Shown: positions 5,777 to 13,459 of the stretch, in pieces
How the letters are laid out: every line of letters begins with the position of its first letter
Position numbering within the stretch: position 1 is the first letter of the stretch
Assembly: GCA_017468115.1 (NCBI GenBank)
Contig: JAFUJS010000017.1
Location: 1-19,829, forward strand
DNA: 19,829 bases
Reading direction: 5' to 3'
DNA from: Clostridia bacterium
GTDB lineage: Bacteria > Bacillota_A > Clostridia > Oscillospirales > CAG-272
The notes under the pieces: model-generated
Databases searched by the model: none
Seen by the model: only the letters and a program-made list of their open reading frames with translations
Told to the model about the DNA's origin: nothing
Program-made: the position numbers and the translations under genes

Positions 5777-7119
5777 CAGACATAATTTTTTCATTTGATA
5801 CTGAGGACTTCACCTCATCAAGAGCTGCCGACGGCATTTTGTACGAGGCAAACCTCTTCAAGGAGGAAGGGGTTACAGGCTGCTTTTGCGTAGTAGGACT
5901 TTTGGCGAAGCAACTAAAGGAATGGGGCAGGACTGACGTTATAGAGGCGCTTTCCCATCACGAGATTGGCACCCACACCTACGGCCACACCCTGCATCCG
6001 ATGATAAATGAATATACCGACCTTGAGGATTTTGAACAAGCCCAAGGGGAGCTTATCCGTCAGGAAACTCTTGGCATTGAGTACATAAAGGACACACTTG
6101 GGGTTGATAGAGTGTGGGCAGCCTGCCCACCCGGCAACCAAAAGTCCTATGTTGCAATGTATGGCTATCACAAAATGGGCATTCCCATTTATGCCGACAC
6201 CTTCTGCGACACCGAAGAGGGCACAGGCTCTTACTACTGCAACATTTTCCATGCAAACTATACCTTTTGTATAGAATGGTTCCTTCGAGATGCCACCGAG
6301 GAGCAAATCAAGGAAAAGCTAAACGAGCTTGCAAAGCGTGAAAGAGCAGTAATCTACACCCATCCGAATATGATAATCAAGGACGACTTTTGGGATGCGG
6401 TAAACTATCACAAGGAAAACCTTGTTCCCTTTGGCAAGTGGATAGAGCCAAATGATTTGCCAAGTGAAATAACAGAAACAGTTCTTAAAAACATGCGCAC
6501 CTTGGTTCGTATGATTAAAAACGACCCTCGCTTCAGAATAATCACATACTCACAGCTTGCAAAGGAGCTGGAGGCAGAGGGGGAGCGCACAGTAAGGCCG
6601 GAGCATATAGAAAAGCTATATAGCTCCCTTAAGGAAAATCTTTTCCCCGTGCAGGAGCCACTATCACTTTCACTCTCCGATATGGCCCTTGCTTGCCGTG
6701 ACTTTTTGCAGGGCAAAAAGGAGCATTTGTGCGGGGACGTGTATGGATTTTTGTCCAAGCCATACGAAATTACTAAGAAAATTACTCTTTCCAGGGAAGA
6801 TATAATCGCCTCATGCCACCAAATTAAGGACGGAGAATTTTTACCCGAAAAAATCAAGGTGGGCAAGGAATATATCGGTCCTGCCGATTGGCTATATGCG
6901 GCAATGGAGGCAATTTTAGGTGCGGAAAGCATAACAGTAGCACCAAAGCCACAGCTACCATGCCTTGACTGTATGCCTGAGGTCAGGGATTCTGACTTTA
7001 AGGGCACTTGGCAGCATAGCGACAGCTTTGAGGACAAGTATCTGTCAGACCGCCTGCGCTACCAAAGCTGGACCATGCGCTTCAGAGCCACCAGCTGTAA
7101 AATTAATCCAAGCAACTAA
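5773..7119 (+). CDS. Polysaccharide-deacetylase (NodB-like) family protein
   Basis: The 448-residue protein has an N-terminal glycoside hydrolase/deacetylase barrel (about 1-270). Motif one is FSFDTEDF (D9, E11). The zinc-binding HTYGH is at H68-H72 within HEIGTHTYGH, and PPGN comes next. A later YTHPNM could supply the last catalytic histidine. Members remove N- or O-acetyl groups from sugars. There is no signal peptide, so it would act inside the cell. Residues about 330-400 form a second, unrecognised region (DVYGFLSKPYEI..., LPEKIKVGKEYIGPADWLYA) that resembles substrate-binding repeats only loosely. GGAGG at 5758-5762 precedes the ATG by ten bases. The start overlaps the stop of the GH43 remnant, so it was the second gene of a sugar-degrading operon. 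Substrate unknown. Confidence 0.72.
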   Translation: MTDIIFSFDTEDFTSSRAADGILYEANLFKEEGVTGCFCVVGLLAKQLKEWGRTDVIEALSHHEIGTHTYGHTLHPMINEYTDLEDFEQAQGELIRQETLGIEYIKDTLGVDRVWAACPPGNQKSYVAMYGYHKMGIPIYADTFCDTEEGTGSYYCNIFHANYTFCIEWFLRDATEEQIKEKLNELAKRERAVIYTHPNMIIKDDFWDAVNYHKENLVPFGKWIEPNDLPSEITETVLKNMRTLVRMIKNDPRFRIITYSQLAKELEAEGERTVRPEHIEKLYSSLKENLFPVQEPLSLSLSDMALACRDFLQGKKEHLCGDVYGFLSKPYEITKKITLSREDIIASCHQIKDGEFLPEKIKVGKEYIGPADWLYAAMEAILGAESITVAPKPQLPCLDCMPEVRDSDFKGTWQHSDSFEDKYLSDRLRYQSWTMRFRATSCKINPSN

Positions 7120-7160
7120 AGCAAAAGCCACATCTAAGGGAATCTACCGTAAAGCAGTTT

Positions 7161-7192
7161 AAAAAGGACGAGAATTTTTCTCGTCCTTTTTT
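7161..7192. terminator. Intrinsic terminator after the deacetylase gene
   Basis: The stem GGACGAGAA (7166-7174) / TTCTCGTCC (7178-7186) is flanked by an A-run and a T-run. It is 42 bases past the deacetylase stop. Confidence 0.85.
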
Positions 7193-7255
7193 CATACTTC
7201 TTGCCAGCAAGGTACAGTGTGTTATACTGTATTTTGTTCTCGGGCGGTAAATAAG

Positions 7256-7438
7256 TGATGTTTTTGCTCACACAAAGTGATGTTATTCGCTCCGCTCATA
7301 ATGATGTTGCTCCCGTCGTTCGCAATGATGTGATGCTTGCCCGCTACGCCGCAAGGCGTAACATCATTTACACAGTAAACATCACAAGGCGAAGCCGATA
7401 TCACTTGCCCACATCGGGGTTCACAGGGGCAAACATCG
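7256..7438. repeat. Two-sided hairpin array built on TGATGTT
   Basis: TGATGTT starts at 7256, 7278 and 7302, with TGATGTG at 7326. The complement AACATCA follows at 7360 and 7378, with a degraded GATATCA at 7397 and AACATC at 7432. Small hairpins with unrelated stems lie between them, for example TACGCC/GGCGTA with a GCAA loop (7345-7360), TTTAC/GTAAA (7367-7379), GGC/GCC (7388-7396) and TTGCCC/GGGCAA (7405-7432). The organisation is as in the ATGAAATC array. Confidence 0.8.
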
Positions 7439-7494
7439 TTCGGCTGACCTGTGATAAAGCAGGTCGCCGTAGTGTGGCTTTTTTAATATATCTG

Positions 7495-7523
7495 TTGCAA
7501 AAATCAGATTTTTGTGCTAATAT
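7495..7523 (+). promoter_or_regulatory. Promoter with internal dyad upstream of the AEC transporter
   Basis: TTGCAA (7495-7500), a 17-base gap and TAATAT (7518-7523) with an extended TGC just before it. A dyad with 8-base arms (CAAAAATC A GATTTTTG, 7498-7514) fills the spacer, a typical place for a repressor. The same TTGCA ... TTTGTGCTA arrangement occurs in the rightward hexuronide promoter (11694-11722). Confidence 0.6.
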
Positions 7524-7557
7524 GTGTCTATGCTGATTTTATAAGGAGGTAAATACA

Positions 7558-8493
7558 ATGCTCGGTACATTTTTGGCTGCTCTCGGTGTGGTTGGCACAA
7601 TGCTTGTTTATGCTGTCCCCGGCTTTGCTTTAGTTAAGACTAAGATGGTTAAGGAAGAAAGCATATCTGCCTTTGCAAGGCTGCTTATGTTTGTAGGCTC
7701 CCCCTGCCTTGTTTTCACCTCTGTTACAAGAAACACCTTTTCCTATGAGCTGGTAAAGGAGCTGCTTATTGCCTTTGTAATCATTATTTCTATTTTCCTT
7801 ACAGGTCTTCTGGTTTTCTCCTTAATATTCAAAAGGAAAAAGGACGACGTAAGGTACAGAATATATAATCTTGCCACAACAATGGCAAACTGCGCCTTTA
7901 TGGGTGTGCCTGTTTTAGAGGCGCTTTTGCCCGACTATCCGGAGGCAGTTGCAGTTTCCGCAATGGCATCTCTTGCCCTCAACATCATCGGCTGGAGCCT
8001 TGCCTCATATATCATTTCACAGGACAAAAAGTACATAAGGTTTGACAAAATCCTTGTAAATCCGGCAACCATAGCCTTTGCTATTGCAATTCCGTTTTTC
8101 CTCTTCGGCATAGGGCTTCCCGAGTTTTTAGGCAATGCTGTGTCCCTTTTTGCAAAAATGACAACACCCCTTTGTATGCTCATTATGGGTATGCGCCTTG
8201 CCTGTGTTCCGATAAAGGGCGTGTTTTTACAGCCAATGCAATACCTGATTATAGCAATAAAGCAAATTGTAATACCGCTTTTGACACTGCTCATTTTGTT
8301 GCCGCTACCTCTTTCGCCCGAGATTAAATCCTCGATTTACATAATGATGGCGTGTCCTGTTGCCAGCGTTACCCTTAGCTTTGCTGAAATGATAGGCAAG
8401 GGGCAATCCACCGCCGCAAATCTTGTGCTGCTTGGCACCTCACTTTCCATCGTTACAATACCAATTATGTCAATGCTAATATATTTATTCTAA
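7558..8493 (+). CDS. AEC (auxin efflux carrier) family transporter
   Basis: The 311-residue integral membrane protein has about ten hydrophobic segments and a break in the middle, as in the bacterial AEC family (MdcF/MleP-like). It opens LGTFLAALGVVGTMLVYAVP. Family landmarks include FVGSPCLVFTSV in the first half and CPVASVTLSFAEMIGKGQST near the end. Bacterial members are mostly linked to small carboxylates such as malate or malonate; the substrate here is unknown. AAGGAGGT (7543-7550) gives a strong ribosome site seven bases before the ATG. It is transcribed alone and shares a bidirectional terminator with the GH2 gene downstream. Proximity to hexuronate genes makes a role in organic-acid movement thinkable, but AEC proteins are not established hexuronate carriers. 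Confidence 0.85.
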   Translation: MLGTFLAALGVVGTMLVYAVPGFALVKTKMVKEESISAFARLLMFVGSPCLVFTSVTRNTFSYELVKELLIAFVIIISIFLTGLLVFSLIFKRKKDDVRYRIYNLATTMANCAFMGVPVLEALLPDYPEAVAVSAMASLALNIIGWSLASYIISQDKKYIRFDKILVNPATIAFAIAIPFFLFGIGLPEFLGNAVSLFAKMTTPLCMLIMGMRLACVPIKGVFLQPMQYLIIAIKQIVIPLLTLLILLPLPLSPEIKSSIYIMMACPVASVTLSFAEMIGKGQSTAANLVLLGTSLSIVTIPIMSMLIYLF

Positions 8494-8519
8494 AAAAAGC
8501 CCACAAGCGTGGGCTTTTT
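8494..8519. terminator. Bidirectional terminator between AEC gene and GH2
   Basis: An 11-base stem AAAAAGCCCAC/GTGGGCTTTTT (8494-8504, 8509-8519) with an AAGC loop lies between two converging genes. Confidence 0.9.
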
Positions 8520-8520
8520 C

Positions 8521-10227
8521 TTATTCAGCTGCGTATTTTTTGTAAAGCTCCCTTACCTTAAAGTAAGCCGCCTTTGGATTTCTGTACTCGTCCACAATAC
8601 CCTTGTTGTTAAAGTAACGGGCACGGTTAATATCCATTGATGGAGAGGTTCTGATATTTGTAAACTGCCAAATGTAAAAGCCCCTCATATAGTCGGTTCT
8701 GTGGAACAGCTCAAGACAATATTCAAGCAAATCCGCCTGAAATTCCTCGCTCCAACGGATTGTGTCAAAATGCTGATGGAAGCCGGCAAGGGCAGCAGCG
8801 CCAAACTCACTCATAATAACAGGCTTGTGTCCCCAGCCCTTTTTCTTTATATGCTCGCCAAAATCAGCAACAAACTTGTCCCAATCCTGAACCTTGCCAC
8901 CGTACCAGCCAAAGTAAGCGTTCAGGCAAATGATATCATCAAATTCCATACTGCTATCATCAAAATAGTGATTGGCTGCGTGGGTAATAAGACGGTTGCC
9001 GCCGTTTGCACGAAGGTGCTCATTATACTTCTTTGAAATCTCGTAAACAGGTGGGCAAGGCGTGTTTACCTCGTTGTGCATACCCCAAATAATGATTGAT
9101 GGGTGGTTGTAGTAATACTTTGTCATTTCCTGATGCATTACATAGCCACGCTCAACAATATCGGGGTCGCTAAGCGCCTTTTCTCCAAAGCCAACGCCCC
9201 ACATTGGAATTTCACTCCAGAAGAGAATACCACGCTCGTCAAGCATATCAACAAAAATTTGTGTCTGTGGGTAGTGGGAGCCACGGATTGTATTACAGCC
9301 CATATTAAGAATTAAGTCAATGTCCTTCTTCATAAGTCCCTGTGGGAAGGCAAAGCCCCAGTCGGGATGCTCCTCGTGCCTGTTTACTCCACGAAGTTCA
9401 ATGGACCTGCCATTTAGCAAAATGTTATTGTTTGCAACCTCAACCCTTCTAAAGCCGACTCTGTCAGCAAGGTCGTCGCTGTCGGTTTTTGCAACAGCTG
9501 TATAAAGCCTTGGAAAATCTGTGTCCCAAAGCTCCACATCCTTAAACTCATACACAGGGGTGGTTATTTTTATTCTTTCGTTTGCCTCAAGTGTAATTTC
9601 TCCGCTATAAATTACTGTGCCGTCAAGTGTAACGGATATAGGCTGAGTACATTTATCATTTACAGCATTGTAAAGCTCCAGCTCACAGCTTATTTTGGCG
9701 TTAGAAAGGTCAGCGCTAAGCTCATACCTTACGTGATTTCCAAGAATAGCAATACCGCTAAGCTCGTGCACAGCCACATCACGGGCAATGCCGCCGTAGT
9801 TAAACCAGTCTGTGTATCTTTGCGGAAAGGATTTTTCTGTAATTGTGTTGTCAACACGAACAACAAGGGTGTGCTGTCCCTGCTTTTTTGGCTTTACAAT
9901 AAAGTCAAACTGTGTAAATGCGCCATAGTGCTCTCCAACATACTCGCCGTCAAGCCAAACCATTGCCTCGGTCATTACACTGCCAAACTCCAAGAAAAGT
10001 GTATCAGAGCTGCTGTTAAATTTCTTTTCGTACCAGCAAGCGCCCTCATAGTTAAGAAGACCCAGCTGATTATTCCAGCAGGAGGGAACAGTAACCGTTT
10101 CTCCGTCAGGCAAGCCTGCGCTCCAGCCCTCGTTAATTCCAACCTTGTCTGGGTCAAGCTTAAAAAGCCAAGCACCGTTTAGGTCAATAACCTTTCTTTT
10201 GCTGTGTTCGTTAAATAATCTTTTCAT
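8521..10227 (-). CDS. uidA: GH2 beta-hexuronidase (beta-glucuronidase-like), copy 1
   Basis: The 568-residue cytoplasmic GH2 enzyme removes a terminal beta-linked uronic acid. Domain order is a sugar-binding jelly roll (about 1-165), an immunoglobulin-like domain (about 170-265) and a TIM barrel (about 270-565). The acid/base is E386 in GMHNEV and the nucleophile E474 in MSEFG. N540-x-K542 in FNNKGIV matches the N-x-K pair that grips the uronate carboxylate in beta-glucuronidases, so a uronide rather than a galactoside is likely. No signal peptide; no long active-site loop near residue 345, so small substrates are expected. AGGAG lies six bases before the ATG. It follows the CHEV-type GH4 by 12 bases in one operon. 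Because the downstream pathway is galacturonate-type, beta-galacturonidase activity is a real alternative. Confidence 0.85.
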   Translation of the reverse strand: MKRLFNEHSKRKVIDLNGAWLFKLDPDKVGINEGWSAGLPDGETVTVPSCWNNQLGLLNYEGACWYEKKFNSSSDTLFLEFGSVMTEAMVWLDGEYVGEHYGAFTQFDFIVKPKKQGQHTLVVRVDNTITEKSFPQRYTDWFNYGGIARDVAVHELSGIAILGNHVRYELSADLSNAKISCELELYNAVNDKCTQPISVTLDGTVIYSGEITLEANERIKITTPVYEFKDVELWDTDFPRLYTAVAKTDSDDLADRVGFRRVEVANNNILLNGRSIELRGVNRHEEHPDWGFAFPQGLMKKDIDLILNMGCNTIRGSHYPQTQIFVDMLDERGILFWSEIPMWGVGFGEKALSDPDIVERGYVMHQEMTKYYYNHPSIIIWGMHNEVNTPCPPVYEISKKYNEHLRANGGNRLITHAANHYFDDSSMEFDDIICLNAYFGWYGGKVQDWDKFVADFGEHIKKKGWGHKPVIMSEFGAAALAGFHQHFDTIRWSEEFQADLLEYCLELFHRTDYMRGFYIWQFTNIRTSPSMDINRARYFNNKGIVDEYRNPKAAYFKVRELYKKYAAE

Positions 10228-10239
10228 ATCGGCTCCTGA

Positions 10240-11622
10240 TTAAATATTGTAGTCGGTAAGATACGCCTTGGTGTTGTTAACCATTTCGTCAAACATTTTT
10301 CTTGCGTCCTCAATGCCACAGGTAACAAGTGGGTCAGCGGCAAAGGCGCTAAAGATTGCGTCAATATCACGCCTTGCAATAGCGTCAGAAACAGCCTCTT
10401 GCTCAGCGCAGATGCGAGAAATTAGTGGGTAAATTGCCTGTGGAATCTCGCCTGCAAAAACAGGAGTAAGCTCTCCTGAACGGAAAATTGCATTTGTTTC
10501 AACAACAGCTCCAAGTGGTAGGTTAGGAATTTGACCTCTGTTTGGAATGTTTACATTAGTAATAAGGTCGCAAAGACCGAGAAGAGCACGCATTTGGTTT
10601 ACGCCCTCCTCACCTGTGTTCCAAAGCTTGATTTCATCGCCATCAAGAAGCTCACGGCTTCTTTTAAGACGATTTTGAAGGTCCGCCTTTCTCCAGGAAA
10701 TAGGAGTTAGACCAAATTTCATTTCCTTAACTCTTTCGGGGCTTTCAAGATACCAGCTGCCCGGGCAGAACTCGGCAAGGTGCCTGTCGCCTGCTGCGGA
10801 AATATAGCCAAATCTTCTAAATAGGTCAAAGGTTACCTTTCCGGCACAAGCAAAGGAGTTATTCATCCAGTTGTTATCGGGCTTTGCAGGAAGTCCGTCA
10901 GCATACTTTTCACAGTACTTTTTGTAGTATGGGAACAAATCAATGCCATGATAGGTTGCACTTGTAAGCCATGTAAAGTGGTTTACAGCAACAGGATTTA
11001 CCTTAATTTCATCTCTTGTAGCCTTCTTGCCAAGATATTCCTCAACTACCCACGTAAGAAGCTTTTGAGTGCCAAAAACCTCGTGGCAGCAGCCAAAGGC
11101 TTTAATTTCAGGGAATACTCTGTAAAGAGTTTTTACACAAAGGGTCATTGGATTTGTGTAGTTAATAACCCAAGCATTAGGACAATATTTCTTTATGTAG
11201 CCGCCAATTTCCTCAAACATAGGAATGGTTCTCATAGCACGAACAATTCCACCGGGGCCGGTAGTATCGCCAACAGATTGATAAATGCCATACTTTTCCG
11301 GAGTGTGAACATCGGACTCCATCTCGTCAAAGGTTGCAGGAAGAATAGATATAACTACAAAGTCAGCACCGCTAAGCGCTTCCTTTGGAGTTTTAACTGC
11401 GTGGTAGGTCCACTTGGATTTTGCGCCCTCACAGCCGTTAAACCTGTTTCCGATTATTTCGTTTGCCTGTGCAGCCTCAAAATCAATATCGTAAAGATAA
11501 ACATCTCCGCTCATATCCTTGCATGAGGCAAGGTCGCTCATAAGACCCCATGCCCAACCACGTGAGCCGCCGCCAACGTATGCGATTTTAAGACCGGTAA
11601 CCCCTTTTTTTGTGTATCTCAT
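10240..11622 (-). CDS. lplD: GH4 alpha-galacturonidase-like enzyme (CHEV type, LplD-like)
   Basis: The 460-residue NAD+- and metal-dependent GH4 glycosidase has its Rossmann motif at LKIAYVGGGSRGWAW (about 11-25), GDTTGPGG at about 118-125, NYTNP at 154-158 and CHEV at 179-182. In GH4 the CHEV subgroup, which includes Bacillus LplD and Thermotoga relatives, is known for alpha-galacturonidase activity, releasing galacturonate from short pectic or other galacturonide ends. I start it at 11622, where AAGGAG is six to seven bases upstream. The longer reading to 11655 would add 11 residues over the promoter. It heads the leftward operon with the GH2 gene and is controlled from the divergent region with the rightward uxa genes, which use exactly its expected product. 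It shares only the fold and core motifs with the CHS-type GH4 at 3608. Confidence 0.86.
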   Translation of the reverse strand: MRYTKKGVTGLKIAYVGGGSRGWAWGLMSDLASCKDMSGDVYLYDIDFEAAQANEIIGNRFNGCEGAKSKWTYHAVKTPKEALSGADFVVISILPATFDEMESDVHTPEKYGIYQSVGDTTGPGGIVRAMRTIPMFEEIGGYIKKYCPNAWVINYTNPMTLCVKTLYRVFPEIKAFGCCHEVFGTQKLLTWVVEEYLGKKATRDEIKVNPVAVNHFTWLTSATYHGIDLFPYYKKYCEKYADGLPAKPDNNWMNNSFACAGKVTFDLFRRFGYISAAGDRHLAEFCPGSWYLESPERVKEMKFGLTPISWRKADLQNRLKRSRELLDGDEIKLWNTGEEGVNQMRALLGLCDLITNVNIPNRGQIPNLPLGAVVETNAIFRSGELTPVFAGEIPQAIYPLISRICAEQEAVSDAIARRDIDAIFSAFAADPLVTCGIEDARKMFDEMVNNTKAYLTDYNI

Positions 11623-11646
11623 AAAAAGCTCCTTGAAAAATAAAAT

Positions 11647-11722
11647 ATTTGCCAATTAAAGTATAAACTTTAATGCAAATAATGTCAAGATTATTGCATA
11701 AAATTTTCCTTTGTGCTATACT
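11647..11722. promoter_or_regulatory. Divergent hexuronide promoters with nested operator dyads
   Basis: Leftward promoter, minus strand: TTGACA (11683-11688), a 17-base gap and TATACT (11660-11665). Rightward promoter: TTGCAT (11694-11699), a 17-base gap and TATACT (11717-11722) with a TGC extension. A perfect 8-base dyad ATTAAAGT/ACTTTAAT (11655-11674) covers the leftward -10. An outer ATTTGC/GCAAAT pair (11647-11652, 11675-11680) extends it. A second dyad TGCAAATAAT/ATTATTGCA (11674-11683, 11690-11698) spans both -35 boxes. One bound regulator could silence both operons. The regulator gene is not in this window. Confidence 0.72.
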
Positions 11723-11751
11723 AAAGAAAAGTAATTTTTTGAGGTACTGAA

Positions 11752-13458
11752 ATGAACAGGCTTTTTTGTGAGCATACAAAGCGAAATGTTATAGATTTGA
11801 ATGGTCCCTGGCTCTTTCTTAAGGACCCTGATAGGGTAGGGCTGGAACAGGGCTACCATCTGGGATTGCCTGATGGAGAAACGGTTACCGTTCCCTCCTG
11901 CTGGAATACTCAGCTCGGAATGCTGAATTATGAGGGGCTTTGCTGGTATGAAAAAAAGCTTACCACAAGCGGCGGCACCCTGTATCTGGAATTTGAAAGC
12001 GTTATGACCGAGGCAACCGTTTGGCTTGACGGCACCCTGCTGGGCAAGCATTACGGTGCATTTTCCCAATTTGATTTTATAGTAAACGATGTGTCAGAGG
12101 GAGAGCACACTCTTGTGGTACTTGCCGACAGTAGCTTTACCAAGGAGTCAATTCCCCAAAGGAAGGTGGACTGGTTTAACTACGGCGGTATTGCCCGCCC
12201 TGTGTATGCACACGAGCTAAAGGGTATTTCGGTACTTCTCAATCACGTAAAATATGAGCTTAATGAGGGGCTGAATAAAGCCACCATCAGCTGTGATATT
12301 GAGCTTTACAATGCTACCCCCATCGAGCGTACCGAAAGTGTTAAAATCACCCTTGATGATACACTCATCTACAACGGCTGGGCTACTCTTGGCGGCTACG
12401 AAAGGGTAAAAATAACCACCCCTGCGTATGAATTTGAGGGTGTGGAGCTTTGGGACATAGACTCCCCGAGGCTTTATACAGCTACCGCCACAACCGATAG
12501 CGACGACCTTGTCGACAGAGTGGGCTTTAGAAAAATTGAAGCCAAGAATTCTAAAATCTATCTCAATAATAAGGAAATAGAGCTTCGTGGCGTAAACAGG
12601 CACGAGGAGCATCCCGATTGGGGATTTGCATTCCCCGAGGGGCTTATGAAGAAGGACATCGACTTGATTCTTAATATGGGCTGTAACACAATCCGTGGCG
12701 CCCACTACCCACAGTCCCGCATCTTTATTGATATGCTTGATGAGCGTGGTATTCTTTTCTGGAGCGAAATTCCAATTTGGGGCGGCGGCTTTCCCGACGA
12801 CGTGCTTGAAAACCCTGTTGTGGTTGAGCGTGGGCTAGAGATGCATCGTGAGATGACAAAATACTACTACAACCACCCATCAATCATTATTTGGGGTATG
12901 CATAACGAAATTTACACCCTTTACCCCTGCACCCACGGCATTTCCGAAAAGTATCATGGACACCTAAGGGCACATGGTGGCAACCGCCTAATTACCCACG
13001 CTGCCGCATTTCCCTTTGAGGACGACAGCCTTGAGTTTGACGACATTATTTGTATAAATATGTATCATGGCTGGTACGGCGGAGATTTGAAGGCTTGGGA
13101 CAAAACCGTGGACGACTTCCGTGCGCACAGAGAAAAGCTGGGTATGAGCCATAAGCCTGTTGTGTTCAGCGAGTTCGGGGCAGGTGCTCTTGCCGGCTAT
13201 CATCAGCATTTTGATAACCTTCGCTGGAGCGAGGAATATCAGTCTGATTTGCTTAAATATTGCCTTGAGCTGTTTCACAGAACCGACTGTATTTGCGGCT
13301 TTTACATTTGGCAATTTATGAACATAAGGACCTCTGACGAAATGAACATAAATCGTGTTCGCTACTATAACAACAAGGGCATTGTGGACGAGTACAGAAA
13401 CCCGAAAAAAGCATACTTTACAGTAAAAGAGCTATATGAAGGCTTTAGTGAGGAATAA
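11752..13458 (+). CDS. uidA: GH2 beta-hexuronidase (beta-glucuronidase-like), copy 2
   Basis: This is a 568-residue paralogue of the leftward GH2, aligning without gaps; 72 of the first 100 residues are identical by hand count. Catalytic positions coincide: E386 in GMHNEI, E474 in FSEFG and N540-x-K542 in YNNKGIV. The two copies differ most around the active-site rims: 190-220, 344-352 (IWGGGFPDD against MWGVGFGEK), 388-398 after the acid/base, and 418-425. This hints at different aglycone or sugar preference. Cytoplasmic, no signal peptide. GAGG lies seven bases before the ATG. It is the first gene of the rightward operon, one base before uxaB, so its product is fed directly to the Uxa enzymes. 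Substrate may be beta-glucuronide or beta-galacturonide. Confidence 0.85.
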   Translation: MNRLFCEHTKRNVIDLNGPWLFLKDPDRVGLEQGYHLGLPDGETVTVPSCWNTQLGMLNYEGLCWYEKKLTTSGGTLYLEFESVMTEATVWLDGTLLGKHYGAFSQFDFIVNDVSEGEHTLVVLADSSFTKESIPQRKVDWFNYGGIARPVYAHELKGISVLLNHVKYELNEGLNKATISCDIELYNATPIERTESVKITLDDTLIYNGWATLGGYERVKITTPAYEFEGVELWDIDSPRLYTATATTDSDDLVDRVGFRKIEAKNSKIYLNNKEIELRGVNRHEEHPDWGFAFPEGLMKKDIDLILNMGCNTIRGAHYPQSRIFIDMLDERGILFWSEIPIWGGGFPDDVLENPVVVERGLEMHREMTKYYYNHPSIIIWGMHNEIYTLYPCTHGISEKYHGHLRAHGGNRLITHAAAFPFEDDSLEFDDIICINMYHGWYGGDLKAWDKTVDDFRAHREKLGMSHKPVVFSEFGAGALAGYHQHFDNLRWSEEYQSDLLKYCLELFHRTDCICGFYIWQFMNIRTSDEMNINRVRYYNNKGIVDEYRNPKKAYFTVKELYEGFSEE

Positions 13459-13459
13459 T

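Larger units (their letters stand above)
7123..7484. other. Element B: second hairpin-array region with matching ends
   Basis: AAAAGCCACA at 7123-7132 is the complement of TGTGGCTTTT at 7473-7482. These are the same end words as element A, and both left ends are preceded by AGC within five bases of a stop codon. The interval holds a terminator (7161-7192), a TACAGT/ACTGTA hairpin near 7213-7230 and the array at 7256-7438. No gene is supported. The ends are shorter and less certain than in element A. Confidence 0.4.

Noticed and set aside
6408..7037. 209-codon open frame on the minus strand
   Set aside because: It is antisense to the deacetylase gene, rich in Ser and Leu as shadow frames often are, with no family resemblance.
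7255..7536. 93-codon open frame over the second hairpin array
   Set aside because: It translates array words and hairpins and runs through the AEC promoter; not a protein.
10948..11526. 192-codon open frame on the plus strand
   Set aside because: It lies antisense within the well-supported GH4 gene and has no ribosome site or family pattern.
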